Positions 26,708 to 36,566 of a stretch of DNA of 64,000 nt are shown here, piece by piece. Origin of the DNA: an uncultured Bryobacterales bacterium (GTDB lineage: Bacteria; Acidobacteriota; Terriglobia; Bryobacterales; UBA6623); assembly GCA_951813605.1 (NCBI GenBank), contig OX638379.1, forward strand, positions 1,870,471 to 1,934,470, read 5' to 3'. Made by a program: the position numbers and the translations under genes. The notes below the pieces were generated by a model. It saw only the letters and a list, made by a program, of their open reading frames with translations. It had not been told where the DNA came from and searched no databases. Within the stretch, counting starts at the first letter, position 1, and every line of letters begins with the position of its first letter.

Positions 26708-28957
26708 TCAGGGAATGGGAGACTCGGCAATCAAGCGCCGATACACCGATCGTGCGTGCTCGTAGGCCTCGCGCGCGGTCTCCCGTTCCTCCGCGCGTAT
26801 TTGTGGGGCTTTCTGCGACCAGCACTGGTCGACTGCGGCGAGGCACCATTCCGCGCTGCGTCTAGACGCCCGGATGGGCTCGCCATCGACAGCTACGAAG
26901 ATCGGATTCGTGTGCGAGGACATCGGAACTCTCAGCGCAATCCAGGAACTGCGCATTGGATGGATGACGAATTCGAGTTCGTGCATGGTACCGTCCGCCA
27001 TGATCGGAGTAGTGTCGGCTACTCGGCCGTTGACGACTAGTTCCACGGGCACGTACCGCGTACCGGGAATGCGCGCCCGCTCCACGTCCCAATACGGCTT
27101 TTCGTCGGAGCGGAGCCCGTCAAACCTCGGGTCCGGAAGCCGAGGCAACATCGCGGTGGCGCTCACTCGCACCAGCACTTCCTCGCCAGCATCCACTCGC
27201 AGGTCCGGCTGGCCCGACCCCAAGGCGACCCCGTTGGCCGCGAAGTCGATTAAGTGGCTCTTGCCATCGCTCACGTAGGCAGCGCCCTTGCGGATGCCTT
27301 CGACCCATCCGGCGTATGTCAGTTCGTCCAACTTCACGTAGCTGCGGCCCAGCCCGACCTTCTCTTGGTATATGCAGGGAAAATCAGTCTCGCCCGAGAT
27401 GCGAGTCCGAAACCCGACGTTCAACGCGTGGTACCAAATGTTCATCTCCCAGAAATATGGCGTGTCCACGGCGGAGATAAAGTCGATCACGCCGGGGTGT
27501 GTTACATCCACGATGTACTCGTTGGCACCGATGCCGTCGAATCCCGGCATCTCGTAAGTCGGCAGCGTTTCCGCACCCACTTGCAGGCCCCATCCCGAAT
27601 GCGAGAAGCCGGTGACTGCACCTTGGGACTTGGCCCAACGCAGCACGGGCAAGTCCCATGAAGGCCACTCCTCGATCCTGGTCGTTCCCGGATAGTCGTC
27701 TTCGCTCAGGCCGAGAAGCACCAAGTGGCCGGCGTGGCTGGACGGAAATCCGGACACTTCGACGTCATAATGCATCACCCGCTTCTCACGCGAGAGCGGA
27801 TGATCGATGCTCGAAAAATACTGCTTCTGGAAGTACCAAGACGGACCCCAGGTCAGAACAGCGCCGATGTTGAGGTTCTCGCCAAGGATCTGGCGCAGCA
27901 TCGCCATCGGCCCCACACCTTCTGTCGGGTTCTTGTAGTGCGCGCAGCCCGAGGCATGCACGTGATGGTCTCCTGACCACCATCCGTAGCTGCCTGGATT
28001 GATCCACCGCTCCAGCCGCGCGGCAATTTCGGTCGGTCCGTCGGCATCGACCGGGAACTCTTTCGTGCGCGTGCGGAATTCCGGGCCGCCGCCGAACTCG
28101 ACTGTGTAGTACCCCGCGGGCAGCCGGATGTCCTCGCCGTCGAAACGATAGATGTGCTGCTGGAACGGAAAGTCGGGCTCGAGACGCTTCGATGGGTTCG
28201 GATACACCCTGCCCTGCCGGTCCTTGAAGAGAAACGAAGCGACGCCCGACTCGCCGTTCTCATCGCTTACCCGTAGCGGAATCGAGCGCGTCGGCGCAAT
28301 GTCGAAGACCACGAGCATGTCGTTGCGGAATCCGATGTCCTGGGTTCCCTGCCCGACATCCATGGCGATCTTGGCGGATCGCTGGCCGCGGTCCCGGCTG
28401 TAGACTTGGAGGATTTCGTACTCCACCGGCAGGCCCGTCAAGCGTGGGGCCATCGGCGGGTCGCTGTAGATCGTTATATCGGCCCAGCGTTCCCGCACCT
28501 CCACGCTGCCGAGTTCCATGGCGGGCTCGTGCTCGCCGCGGGAGCGGAGCGACGTCGGTCCGCTGTTCGGGCTGAACACCCGAAGCGGTGCGGTGACCCC
28601 GGCTTGATTCAGCACCTTGACAAGAAAAAGTCGCGTTCCCTGCTCTACCAGTGCGGGACGAGCCGCACCCTGTCTGACCTTGACGCGGCTTTCCGGGTTG
28701 ATTTCGACTTCAACGAGAACCAGCTTGTCCAAGACGCGCTGGATTTCCCTCACGGCAGCGCTCTCGTCCGCCAGGCCCACGGCCGCGTTGATCGCCTTGG
28801 TGGCATCCGGCGAAAGTGGCTGGCCAAGGTAGAAGAGCGCCTGTTCGAGGCGTCGGGTCTGCTGGGCGAGAGGTTGCAGGTCGACCTCCGCCTGGGCCCA
28901 CAGGCCGCTAGGTGCTCCGCACGCCAATACAAAAGTTGCCAAGACACCAAGTTTCAT
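26708..28957 (-). CDS. Secreted CehA/McbA-family metallohydrolase
   Basis: A 749-aa protein with a signal peptide (residues 1-21). There is an N-terminal region with helical and beta segments (to ~330), then a PHP-like metallohydrolase domain of the CehA/McbA type. The first metal motif is WWSGDHHVHASG near residue 337; GFSHSGWGL and SGETDFPC lie further on. Family members include the carbaryl hydrolase CehA, but most secreted relatives have unknown ester, amide or phosphoester substrates. A clear ribosome-binding site (GGGAGG) precedes the ATG. The N-terminal ~120 residues look coiled-coil-like, rich in Leu, Gln and Glu. No substrate can be assigned. Confidence 0.88.
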   Translation of the reverse strand: MKLGVLATFVLACGAPSGLWAQAEVDLQPLAQQTRRLEQALFYLGQPLSPDATKAINAAVGLADESAAVREIQRVLDKLVLVEVEINPESRVKVRQGAARPALVEQGTRLFLVKVLNQAGVTAPLRVFSPNSGPTSLRSRGEHEPAMELGSVEVRERWADITIYSDPPMAPRLTGLPVEYEILQVYSRDRGQRSAKIAMDVGQGTQDIGFRNDMLVVFDIAPTRSIPLRVSDENGESGVASFLFKDRQGRVYPNPSKRLEPDFPFQQHIYRFDGEDIRLPAGYYTVEFGGGPEFRTRTKEFPVDADGPTEIAARLERWINPGSYGWWSGDHHVHASGCAHYKNPTEGVGPMAMLRQILGENLNIGAVLTWGPSWYFQKQYFSSIDHPLSREKRVMHYDVEVSGFPSSHAGHLVLLGLSEDDYPGTTRIEEWPSWDLPVLRWAKSQGAVTGFSHSGWGLQVGAETLPTYEMPGFDGIGANEYIVDVTHPGVIDFISAVDTPYFWEMNIWYHALNVGFRTRISGETDFPCIYQEKVGLGRSYVKLDELTYAGWVEGIRKGAAYVSDGKSHLIDFAANGVALGSGQPDLRVDAGEEVLVRVSATAMLPRLPDPRFDGLRSDEKPYWDVERARIPGTRYVPVELVVNGRVADTTPIMADGTMHELEFVIHPMRSSWIALRVPMSSHTNPIFVAVDGEPIRASRRSAEWCLAAVDQCWSQKAPQIRAEERETAREAYEHARSVYRRLIAESPIP

Positions 28958-29351
28958 AACAATTCGCCTCCCTCGAGCGGCTCTAGGATAGCTCTAGTCG
29001 GCTATCCGTAGCGGAGGAATTCAGGTTTCTCGGTCACCGCGCTCGCTTTGGGCGTCCAGGCAAGGCTGGTTAAGCCCGCCTCGGAAAGGGGCAGCAAGAG
29101 TCGGTCCCCGACTGCAAAGGCCCCATCGACACAAAGGAGCGGCCACGGCGACCGTCGAGGAATCGCCGCCTTGCAACGACGCTTCCAAATTCCATCGAGC
29201 GCGAGAAGTCACTGGCGATCGCCCGTCACCTTGGAGCGCACCGCGAACAGTCGATCGCAACTGAAAAACCACGTCCTCACTCGTTGCCCCGCCAATTCTT
29301 GATGCCTGAAAATCTCGCGGTTCGACCCTGAGATCGGCATTAATACGATAT
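28958..29351. other. Intergenic stretch before the IS insertion
   Basis: Promoter region of the CehA-type gene near 28960-29000, then about 350 bases without a recognisable gene. The last ~40 bases before the insertion are AT-rich and provide the target site TAAATGAA. Confidence 0.4.
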
Positions 29352-29359
29352 TAAATGAA
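29352..29359 (+). repeat. 8-bp target-site duplication, left copy
   Basis: TAAATGAA, identical to 30398-30405 on the far side of the element; 8 bp is the usual duplication length for IS1595. Confidence 0.93.
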
Positions 29360-29385
29360 GGCTCAATTAGCGAAACGTATGCATT
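29360..29385 (+). repeat. Left terminal inverted repeat of the IS1595 element
   Basis: 26 bp beginning GGCTCAATTAGCG, exact reverse complement of 30372-30397. It includes the stop codon and last few codons of the transposase gene. Confidence 0.95.
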
Positions 29386-30322
29386 GGGGTGTCATTGAGG
29401 CCACCAAGCAGCTACGAGGGGACGCCTCTCGCACCAATCCGACCTGCTGAAACCAGCGCAGGTAGCTGTCCAAGTACTTCGTCGCTACCCCCCGAAACGG
29501 TTGCAGAAACGCTTTCAATTGTTGGTGCCGATTGTTCACCGTTTGGATGTGATAGCTCCCGCGCACCCGCAGGCCCGCCGACACGTTCACCGCCTCGTGC
29601 TGGACCCCCAGCCGCCGGGCACAGCCCGGATACGCTCGACCGCCGTCGCTCAGCATCACCGCGTCGCTAGCCAGCAGCGGCTCCAGCGCGGCCTGCAAAC
29701 TCGCCTGGCTCACTCGCTTCAGCACTTGGCCCGCGGTCGCGCCCCCGCGCGCGGCGGCCAGCAGCACCGGCACCTGCTGCTTGGACGGGCCCCGCTGCCG
29801 GGCCCGCCCGCCCCGCCGCCGGGCCTTCCGCTCCAGCTTCCGCTCGCCCTTGCGGCTCTCCAGCACATACGTTTCGTCCGCTTCCACCAGCCCTTCCAGC
29901 CGCCCCGCCAACTGTCCCGCCTGCGCCATGAAGCGATGCCGCCAGCGAAACGCGGTCGTGACCGCCACCCCGCAGCGCTGCGCCGACTGCCGGACCGATT
30001 CCCGCTCCACCAACGAGCGCCCCAACGCCAGCCAGCGCTCCTTGTGATGCAATCCAGACAGCGCCGTGCCGCTCAAGGCATTGAACGTCTTGCCGCACTG
30101 CTTGCAACTGTAGCGGCGCAACCCGCGCGTCTTGCCGCGGCGCACTGCCCCGCCGGCCTGGCTGTGCCGACAGCGCCGCTGGGCGTCAATTTGCAGTTCA
30201 ATCGCGGCCACCGCCGCAGCCCCTTCGCTGCGCTCTTGCACGGCCTGCTCGAGTTGCCACCACTGCGCTTCTGATAAGCGGTCCAACCCCGCCAGCCAAC
30301 TCTGGAATCTCTCGTTCGTCAT
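29363..30322 (-). CDS. IS1595-family transposase
   Basis: A 319-aa DDE transposase. The start at 30322 (MTNERFQSWLAG) lies inside the inverted repeats; an in-frame ATG at 30442 lies outside the element and is discarded. The N-terminal zinc-ribbon-like segment has a reduced first half (RRCRHSQ) and an intact YSCKQCGKTFN. A HTH follows, then the catalytic block EADETYVLESRKGERKLER near residue 150, SDGGRAY near 228 and HIQTVNNRHQQLK near 262. Its last codons run into the left inverted repeat. It belongs to a different subgroup from the transposase at 3427. The lack of the first zinc-knuckle Cys pair is odd but may not matter. Confidence 0.92.
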   Translation of the reverse strand: MTNERFQSWLAGLDRLSEAQWWQLEQAVQERSEGAAAVAAIELQIDAQRRCRHSQAGGAVRRGKTRGLRRYSCKQCGKTFNALSGTALSGLHHKERWLALGRSLVERESVRQSAQRCGVAVTTAFRWRHRFMAQAGQLAGRLEGLVEADETYVLESRKGERKLERKARRRGGRARQRGPSKQQVPVLLAAARGGATAGQVLKRVSQASLQAALEPLLASDAVMLSDGGRAYPGCARRLGVQHEAVNVSAGLRVRGSYHIQTVNNRHQQLKAFLQPFRGVATKYLDSYLRWFQQVGLVREASPRSCLVASMTPQCIRFAN

Positions 30323-30371
30323 GGGACACGATCCTCCTGCACCTAAAGGAATTATACCAAATATCGAACAA

Positions 30372-30397
30372 AATGCATACGTTTCGCTAATTGAGCC
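30372..30397 (-). repeat. Right terminal inverted repeat of the IS1595 element
   Basis: 26 bp, exact reverse complement of 29360-29385; it lies 49 bases upstream of the transposase start, where the element's promoter would sit. Confidence 0.95.
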
Positions 30398-30405
30398 TAA
30401 ATGAA
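30398..30405 (+). repeat. 8-bp target-site duplication, right copy
   Basis: TAAATGAA, identical to 29352-29359. Confidence 0.93.
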
Positions 30406-30755
30406 ATATAAATAGAATATTTAGTTGGATAGCTTGACACACCGCAATAACTGTCCGAAGCTCTATTCAGGGTCGGTCTCGTGCCATTGCCGGTCGTCGC
30501 GCGCAGGGCATACGCCGCGGTCGGACACCGCGGTTATACAGCGCACCCGAATCGCCTGCCTTTCGATCTGCAACTCACTACCATCTTTGAAGCTCCGAGC
30601 CTCCGGCATGATCGCCGTGTGCCCGTTGTCCGTGCAAGAATGAGGGGGTCAGGCGACAAGGCCGGTACCGGCTTGGTGGATGCGAGGGCTAGGGGCTTCG
30701 GTCTGCACGGGGGAATTGCATTGCTGCGAGTCGCCGATCAGATACAGAGGTCACT
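30406..30755. other. Region upstream of the ABC exporter operon
   Basis: About 350 bases with no recognised gene. TTGACA occurs at 30434 but no good -10 element stands at the right distance. The operon's promoter should be here. Confidence 0.35.
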
Positions 30756-31916
30756 ATGGGAAAACACCTGTTCCTCGTTTGGAAGAATCTGCTGCGCAAC
30801 AAGCGAAGAACGGTTCTAACCGTTTTCAGCAGCGCGATTTCCGTGTTCTTGATTGGTGCGCTGATCTCCGTTTACGCGTTGATGTACGCCCAAGACCCTC
30901 CCGAAGAGTCGGCGATGCGCCTTGTAACACGCCACAAGGTGTCGCTGACTCAGGCGCTGCCGTACTACTACGGTTCCCGCATAGCGACGGTTGACGGCGT
31001 TGAGAACATGGTGCCGATGAATTGGTTCGGCGGAACCTACATCGACCAACGCCCAGAAAACTTCTTCGCACGATTCGCCGTCGACCCGGATCAGGTCTTC
31101 GACATCTACTCCGAATACACGGTTGCGCCCGAGCAGTTGGAAGCGTTCCAACGCGACCGGCAGGGGATGGCGATCGGCAAGACCATCGCCGAGCGCGTCG
31201 GCCTTGAACTCGGCCAGCGCATCACCATCAAGGGCGACATCTACTCGTTCGACCCGGAACTCACGGTCCGTGCGATTTTTGAAGGCCCGGATGATCTTCA
31301 AGCATTCTTTCATTTCAAATACTTGGAAGAAGGTCTCAAGGAATCCGTCGGAACCGAATATGCATCGCAGGTAGGGGTCTACGCTATCCGCCTCCGTTCA
31401 GTTGAAGACGCTCCGCGGGTGGCGAAGGCAATCGACGACATGTTCCGCAACTCGCCGGAACCGACGAAGACTGAAACGGAAGCCGCGTTCCAGTTGGGGT
31501 TCATCAACCAGATGGGAAACATCAAGCTATTCCTGCTGTCGATTGCGGCCGCGATCGTCTTCACGATGCTCATGGTTTCTGCCAACACCGTGGCGATGTC
31601 GGTCCGCGAGCGCACCCGCGAAATCGGGGTTCTCAAGACGCTGGGCTTCCGGAGACGCTCGGTGATGGGGCTCGTGCTGGGAGAGGCGGTCTTGATCGCG
31701 CTCCTAGGCGGAGCTGTCGGCGTGACGATTACCGTAGCGGTCACCACTGCCATGCAGGACATGGCGGTGCAGTGGTTCACAGGATTCACGCTGCCGCCAT
31801 GGGGTATCGGCATGTGCTTTGCAATGGCGGTTGTGGTTGGCTTGGGAAGTTCCACGGTACCCGCCCTTATCGCGTCCCGTACCAAGATCGTGGATGCATT
31901 GCGCCACACGGGCTGA
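30756..31916 (+). CDS. ABC transporter permease, FtsX/MacB type (first copy)
   Basis: A 386-aa permease with an N-terminal membrane helix (residues ~20-45), a periplasmic MacB-PCD-like domain to about residue 260, and three C-terminal helices of the FtsX domain. The cytoplasmic coupling segment is MSVRERTREIGVLKTLGFRRRSVMGLVLGE, near 285-314. It is the first gene of a four-gene operon: two permeases, adaptor, ATPase. Proteins of this layout export antibiotics, peptides, lipids or siderophores, or act in lipoprotein release. The periplasmic part has no recognisable substrate-specific feature. Confidence 0.92.
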   Translation: MGKHLFLVWKNLLRNKRRTVLTVFSSAISVFLIGALISVYALMYAQDPPEESAMRLVTRHKVSLTQALPYYYGSRIATVDGVENMVPMNWFGGTYIDQRPENFFARFAVDPDQVFDIYSEYTVAPEQLEAFQRDRQGMAIGKTIAERVGLELGQRITIKGDIYSFDPELTVRAIFEGPDDLQAFFHFKYLEEGLKESVGTEYASQVGVYAIRLRSVEDAPRVAKAIDDMFRNSPEPTKTETEAAFQLGFINQMGNIKLFLLSIAAAIVFTMLMVSANTVAMSVRERTREIGVLKTLGFRRRSVMGLVLGEAVLIALLGGAVGVTITVAVTTAMQDMAVQWFTGFTLPPWGIGMCFAMAVVVGLGSSTVPALIASRTKIVDALRHTG

Positions 31917-31933
31917 TGTCCTAGAGTTCACCA

Positions 31934-33100
31934 ATGCCGGTACCTATCTCTTACAACATCCGCAACCTACGGGTCCGAAAGACCACCACCCTCATGACCG
32001 CGCTAGGCGTCGCGCTGACCGTGGCCGTGCTCCTTGGAATCGGAACCTTGGTCGAAGGATTGCGCGCGTCCCTGCAATCGAGCGGGAATCCGTTGCACCT
32101 GATTGTGATGCGACAGGGATCGACATCCGAGCTCGTGAGCATCGTTTCGAAGGAGAGCTTCGACGTGTTGAAGTTCGACGACGGAATCGCCCAGCACGAC
32201 GGCGAGCCAATGATCTCTCACGAGGTGCTTTCGGTCGTCAACCTGCCGCTACGGAGCGACCCGACTTCCGTCGCCAACATCAGCGTCAGAGGATTGCAGC
32301 AAATTGGGATCACGATGCGCGATGGCGTCGCACTGCAAGAGGGCCGCTGGTTCGAGCCCGGCAAGCGGGAAATGGTCGTCGGCGCGGGCGTCCACCGCAT
32401 TCGTGACGGCACGTCGATCGGAGACAGGATCTATTTCGGGCGCGACGACTGGGAAGTTGTCGGCGTGTTCTCGGCCGGGTCTTCCCCGTTCAACAGCGAG
32501 ATTTGGTTGGATGCCAATCTAGCCGGCTCCGATCTCGGGCGCGGCAGCGCGCGCAGCTGCATTCTGGTGCGTGCCGTGGACGAGGCTGCGGCGACCGCGA
32601 TTCTGAACCGCCTGGGAGACGATCAGCGCCTGGGGCTGGAGGCCGAGCGCGAGAGCGAGTACTACGCGAAGCAGATGTCCTCGGCGGAGCCGGTGCGATA
32701 CCTAGGCGTCTTCGTGGCGATCATAATGGCCATCGGCAGCTGCTTCGCCGCGATGAACACAATGTTCGCCGCTATCGCGAACCGATCTAGGGAGATTGGT
32801 GTCCTCCGTCTGCTCGGTTTCTCGCGCTTCAGCATCCTGACAAGTTTCATGCTCGAGTCGCTGCTCCTGTCGCTGCTTGGCGGAGTGCTGGGCTGTATCC
32901 TAGTCCTCCCGCTCAACGGTTTGCAGGGCCGGATCGGCAATTTCGTAACGTTCGCGGAAACAACGTTTCAATTCAGGGTTACCATTGACTACATACTTAT
33001 AGGGCTGGCGTTCGCCGCGACTATGGGCGTGTTCGGAGGCTTCCTCCCCGCCAGGATGGCGGCCCGAAAGGAAGTGCTCCAGTCGCTGGGCGACGGCTGA
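31934..33100 (+). CDS. ABC transporter permease, FtsX/MacB type (second copy)
   Basis: A 388-aa permease, paralogue of the previous gene and separated from it by 17 bases. An N-terminal helix (LMTALGVALTVAVLLGIGTL, residues ~18-38), a periplasmic domain and three C-terminal helices are visible. The coupling segment IANRSREIGVLRLLGFSRFSILTSF is near residue 280. The two permeases probably form a heterodimer with the ATPase encoded at 34471. It ends nine bases before the adaptor gene. Confidence 0.92.
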   Translation: MPVPISYNIRNLRVRKTTTLMTALGVALTVAVLLGIGTLVEGLRASLQSSGNPLHLIVMRQGSTSELVSIVSKESFDVLKFDDGIAQHDGEPMISHEVLSVVNLPLRSDPTSVANISVRGLQQIGITMRDGVALQEGRWFEPGKREMVVGAGVHRIRDGTSIGDRIYFGRDDWEVVGVFSAGSSPFNSEIWLDANLAGSDLGRGSARSCILVRAVDEAAATAILNRLGDDQRLGLEAERESEYYAKQMSSAEPVRYLGVFVAIIMAIGSCFAAMNTMFAAIANRSREIGVLRLLGFSRFSILTSFMLESLLLSLLGGVLGCILVLPLNGLQGRIGNFVTFAETTFQFRVTIDYILIGLAFAATMGVFGGFLPARMAARKEVLQSLGDG

Positions 33101-33109
33101 TGACGTGAG

Positions 33110-34474
33110 ATGGCCAACTCCCCCGATTTCAATCGCGAGCTCGACGGGTTACGCATCGACCCCTCGGATCGCGCGGAGCGCCGCAAGCCGAGGAAACTAG
33201 CTACCGGCTGGATCGTTGCCGGCGTTGCGATCTTAGCGGCCTTGGGTGCGTGGCGCATCTCGACGGCGCTGTTCGCCGCCATCGAGGTCGACGTGCACCG
33301 GGTTGTCCTTCCGCGAGCCGGCTCGTCTGGTCCGGCGATCGTCCTTCAGGCGGCGGGGTATGTCGTGCCGCATTACCGGATCGAAGTCGCCTCCAAGGTC
33401 GTCGGCCGGGTGAAGTGGATGGGTGTCGAGAAGGGCGACAAGGTGCAGGGCGGGCAGCCTATCGTCAGGCTTGAAGACGAGGAGTACCAAGCGAGGCTCA
33501 CGGAGTCCGTCGGGTCGCTGCAGTCTTGGACAGCGCGTCTAGCCGAGCTTGAAGCAGGGTCGCGACCCGAGGAAATCGAAAGAGCCGCGGCAGACCTAGA
33601 GGAAGCGCAAGCCCAGCTCCAGCAGGCGCGAATCGAATTCGACCGCGCGAACGGACTTAATGACGAGGAATTGATCTCGAAGTCCGAATTCGATCAGGCG
33701 CGTTACCGTTGGGACGGTCTAGTCAATCGCGTCGCCTCTCTGAGAAAGACGTTGGAATTGCTCAGGATCGGTCCCCGCCAAGAGGAAATCGATTCAACCG
33801 CCGCTGAGGTGAAGCGGGCCGAAGGGATGGTCGCCTACAACCGGATCATCGTCGATGCGACCGTGATTCGGGCGCCCGTCACGGGCACGGTGCTCGAGCG
33901 GAACGTAGAGGTGGGGGAACTCGTGACAACAGGCTTTGTGGGCGAGCGCGGGGCCAAGGGATACGTCATTGCGATGGCCGATCTGAACGACATTCAGGTT
34001 GAGCTCGACATCAGCCAGGACGACTTTGCGCGGATCTTCATGAACCAGAAAGCGATCGTCGCGACCGACGCCTACCGGGATCGCGATTACACCGGCGAAG
34101 TGGTCGAGATTTCTCCGGAAGCGGACAGGCAGAAGGCGACGGTACAGGTCAAGGTGCAGATTCTGGAGCCGGACGAGCTGATCCGGCCCGAAATGAACGC
34201 CAATGTCTCATTCCTAGCCGCGTCGGAGGATCGGCGGGCAGGAACGGCTCCGGCCTCTGCGCCGCGCCTGCGTATCCCCTCCGTCGCGATCGTGGACGGA
34301 AACAGCGTCTTCGTGCTAGTGCAGGGCAAGGCGGTTCGCCGTCCGATTCGCGTGATGCGAACGACCTCGGAAGGGGTGGAAATCGAGCAGGGCCTCTCCG
34401 GCGGCGAGGACTTGATCCTGTCGCCTCCGGCAGAACTTCAGGACGGGGATCGAGTCACGAGGAAGGAATCATGA
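33110..34474 (+). CDS. Periplasmic adaptor (membrane fusion) protein, HlyD/MacA type
   Basis: A 454-aa adaptor. It has a cytoplasmic N-terminal tail, one membrane anchor ([19 protein letters not shown], ~33-51) and a lipoyl half-motif ([21 protein letters not shown], ~87-107). A long coiled-coil hairpin follows (residues ~130-230, rich in Glu, Ala, Gln), then the second lipoyl half ([19 protein letters not shown]) and beta-barrel and membrane-proximal domains. It would link the inner-membrane ABC permeases to an outer-membrane channel; no TolC-like gene is nearby. Its stop overlaps the ATPase start (ATGA, 34471-34474). Confidence 0.92.
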   Translation: MANSPDFNRELDGLRIDPSDRAERRKPRKLATGWIVAGVAILAALGAWRISTALFAAIEVDVHRVVLPRAGSSGPAIVLQAAGYVVPHYRIEVASKVVGRVKWMGVEKGDKVQGGQPIVRLEDEEYQARLTESVGSLQSWTARLAELEAGSRPEEIERAAADLEEAQAQLQQARIEFDRANGLNDEELISKSEFDQARYRWDGLVNRVASLRKTLELLRIGPRQEEIDSTAAEVKRAEGMVAYNRIIVDATVIRAPVTGTVLERNVEVGELVTTGFVGERGAKGYVIAMADLNDIQVELDISQDDFARIFMNQKAIVATDAYRDRDYTGEVVEISPEADRQKATVQVKVQILEPDELIRPEMNANVSFLAASEDRRAGTAPASAPRLRIPSVAIVDGNSVFVLVQGKAVRRPIRVMRTTSEGVEIEQGLSGGEDLILSPPAELQDGDRVTRKES

Positions 34475-35169
34475 TAGACGCGGCGGTTTCACTGCGAAGC
34501 ATCCACAAGGAATACAGGCGGGCTGACTTTTTGGTCGTCGCCCTCGACGACATAACCATTGACATTCCGATAGGCGAGTTCTTCTGTCTGATGGGGCCGT
34601 CGGGGTCCGGGAAGTCGACGCTTTTGCACTTGGTGGCCGGCATCGACCGCCCTACCAAGGGGCAAATCCGCGTGCTCGGAGACGACATCGGCGAATTGAA
34701 CGAGAGCGAACTGGCCGGCTGGCGCAGCGAGAACATTGGATACGTGTTCCAGACGTTCAACCTGATTCCCGTGCTGACCGCCTGGGAGAACGTCGAGCTG
34801 CCGTTGCTGTTAACGAGCCTGTCCAAGAAGGATCGCCTGCGCCGCGCGCGCACCGCGCTGGAGATTGTAGGGTTAGCAGACCGTCTCGAGCATCTACCCA
34901 AGCAGCTTTCCGGAGGGCAGGAGCAGCGCGTAGCGATCGCGCGTGCGCTGGTGACCGATCCGTCGATCATTCTCGCGGACGAGCCAACCGGGGAACTGGA
35001 CGCGGGCTCCGCCGACGACGTGCTGGCAATCCTGTCGACTCTCAACAAGCAGCACGGAAAGACAATCCTCATGGTCACCCACGACCCCCGTGCCCAGCAG
35101 TACGCCCGGACAAGCCGCTATCTGGACAAGGGCCGGATGACGGAGATGCCCCACGCCGTACCCGCCTGA
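34471..35169 (+). CDS. ABC transporter ATP-binding protein, MacB/LolD type
   Basis: A 232-aa ATPase. The Walker A is GPSGSGKST (residues 42-50), the Q-loop is near Gln94, the signature is LSGGQ (146-150), and the Walker B is [13 protein letters not shown] with catalytic Glu171. The H-loop His is in MVTHDPR. It powers the two FtsX-type permeases of the same operon. Separation of ATPase and permease is as in LolCDE, while the adaptor is as in MacA. The operon is therefore a MacAB-like tripartite exporter with split and duplicated permease. Confidence 0.95.
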   Translation: MIDAAVSLRSIHKEYRRADFLVVALDDITIDIPIGEFFCLMGPSGSGKSTLLHLVAGIDRPTKGQIRVLGDDIGELNESELAGWRSENIGYVFQTFNLIPVLTAWENVELPLLLTSLSKKDRLRRARTALEIVGLADRLEHLPKQLSGGQEQRVAIARALVTDPSIILADEPTGELDAGSADDVLAILSTLNKQHGKTILMVTHDPRAQQYARTSRYLDKGRMTEMPHAVPA

Positions 35170-35318
35170 CGGCGGCTTCGGAACCCAGCGCCATGGCGGT
35201 TCCGTGATCGCATCGGGCAGGGCTCACGCTTCTGTTCCAGGCACTTTGAAGCCAGGCCGGAAGTATCCGCCCGCCAAGCGCCTCGGCGTCGACGCCTCGG
35301 CGGCAACAGTTCAGCACT

Positions 35319-36566
35319 ATGCCAGTCCGGTACCGAGCGCTCGCCTTCCTGTTCGTGCTGATGATGATCACCTACCTCGACAGGGTGTGTTTCAGCACGA
35401 CCGCAGGTGCGATATCAGCGGAGCTGGAGCTCTCGCTTGAGCAAATCGGCATAGCCGGCTCGTGCTTCGTGCTCGGATACGTGCTGTTCGAGATTCCCGG
35501 AGGATGGCTCGCTGACCGCTTCGGCGCACGGGCCATGCTAACCCGCATCGTGATCTGGTGGTCTGCCTTCACTGCCCTGACGGGCACGGCCTGGAATCTC
35601 GGTTCGTTGATCGCGATCCGGTTCCTGTTCGGCTGCGGCGAGGCAGGGGCGTTCCCCGGTGCAACGTCGGCGATCGCGCGATGGTTCCCCCGGAACGAGC
35701 TGGCGAGAGCGCAGTCGATCGTCATGTTCGGAAGCCGGATCGGGTTCGCAATGACATCGTGGATCGTCATTGCGCTGATGACAAGCTACGGATGGCGTTC
35801 GGTCTATTGGATCTTTGCCGTGCTCGGTATCGCTTGGGCCGCCGGTTGGGCGCGCTGGTACCGCGACACCCCCGAGCGGCACCGCTCGGTCGCACCAGAC
35901 GAACTCGCCCTAATCCGAGATCAACGCTCGGCATCGGGCCACGGAGCCCGGGTCCCGTGGGGGGCGCTGGCGACCAGCCGGAACGTGTGGGCGCTTTGCG
36001 GCATGTATTCCGGGTACACCTGGGGCTTGTACTTCTACATCCAGTGGCTGCCGACTTATCTGGAGCAGGCCCGCGGTCTTGAACTACCGGAGATCGGCCC
36101 TACGGCAGCAGCGGTCCTGCTGTCCGGGGCCTTCGCGAATCTAGCAGGCGGGTGGCTGAGCGACCGACTCGCCCATCGAGTGGGTATCCGAGCGGCGCGG
36201 CGCATTCCGGCGATGGCCGGATTGATTTCCGCCGGGATCTTCCTCGCGCTGTCGGCAAAGGTCGCCGACGACACGATCGCGCTAGTATGCCTTGCCATCA
36301 GTTTCGGCTGCGCCGAGCTGATCCTCGCGGTGACGTGGGCCACATGTCTCGATATCGGGGGGTCGGCCGCAGGAGTGGTATCCGGCACAATGAACTCTTT
36401 GGGACAGGTAGGCGGTGCGCTGGCGCCGTGGCTGATCGGATTAATGGTTGACAGGACAGGAAGCTGGGAACTTCCACTCCTCGTCTCGGCAGGTTATTAC
36501 GGAATCAGCGCGACTCTGTGGCTGGCGATCGAGCCTGAGAAGCGACTTGGGGAAGCGAATGACTAG
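35319..36566 (+). CDS. MFS transporter, anion:cation symporter (ACS) type
   Basis: A 415-aa protein with 12 predicted membrane segments. The YLDRVCFSTTAGAISAEL start, the GGWLADRFGARAML loop between helices 2 and 3, and FLFGCGEAGAFPGATSAIARWFPRNE are typical of the ACS family (hexuronates, galactonate, glucarate, phthalate, vitamins). Import of a sugar acid would fit the many sugar-acid enzymes in the window, but substrate is inference. The gene is 150 bases after the ABC operon, so it may have its own promoter. Its last codons overlap the start of a small gene. Confidence 0.92.
   Translation: MPVRYRALAFLFVLMMITYLDRVCFSTTAGAISAELELSLEQIGIAGSCFVLGYVLFEIPGGWLADRFGARAMLTRIVIWWSAFTALTGTAWNLGSLIAIRFLFGCGEAGAFPGATSAIARWFPRNELARAQSIVMFGSRIGFAMTSWIVIALMTSYGWRSVYWIFAVLGIAWAAGWARWYRDTPERHRSVAPDELALIRDQRSASGHGARVPWGALATSRNVWALCGMYSGYTWGLYFYIQWLPTYLEQARGLELPEIGPTAAAVLLSGAFANLAGGWLSDRLAHRVGIRAARRIPAMAGLISAGIFLALSAKVADDTIALVCLAISFGCAELILAVTWATCLDIGGSAAGVVSGTMNSLGQVGGALAPWLIGLMVDRTGSWELPLLVSAGYYGISATLWLAIEPEKRLGEAND

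Larger units (their letters stand above)
29360..30397. mobile_element. Complete IS1595-family insertion sequence
   Basis: A 1038-bp element bounded by perfect 26-bp terminal inverted repeats (29360-29385 and 30372-30397) that begin GGCTCAATTAGCG, flanked by a perfect 8-bp duplication. It carries one transposase gene. The intact ends and unmutated duplication show a fairly recent insertion. It landed between the CehA-type gene and the ABC exporter operon, disrupting no visible gene. Confidence 0.95.

Noticed and set aside
29501-30274. Open frame antisense to the second IS1595 transposase
   Set aside because: Pro/Arg/His-rich composition without a domain; it is the shadow of a gene with intact catalytic motifs and known ends.
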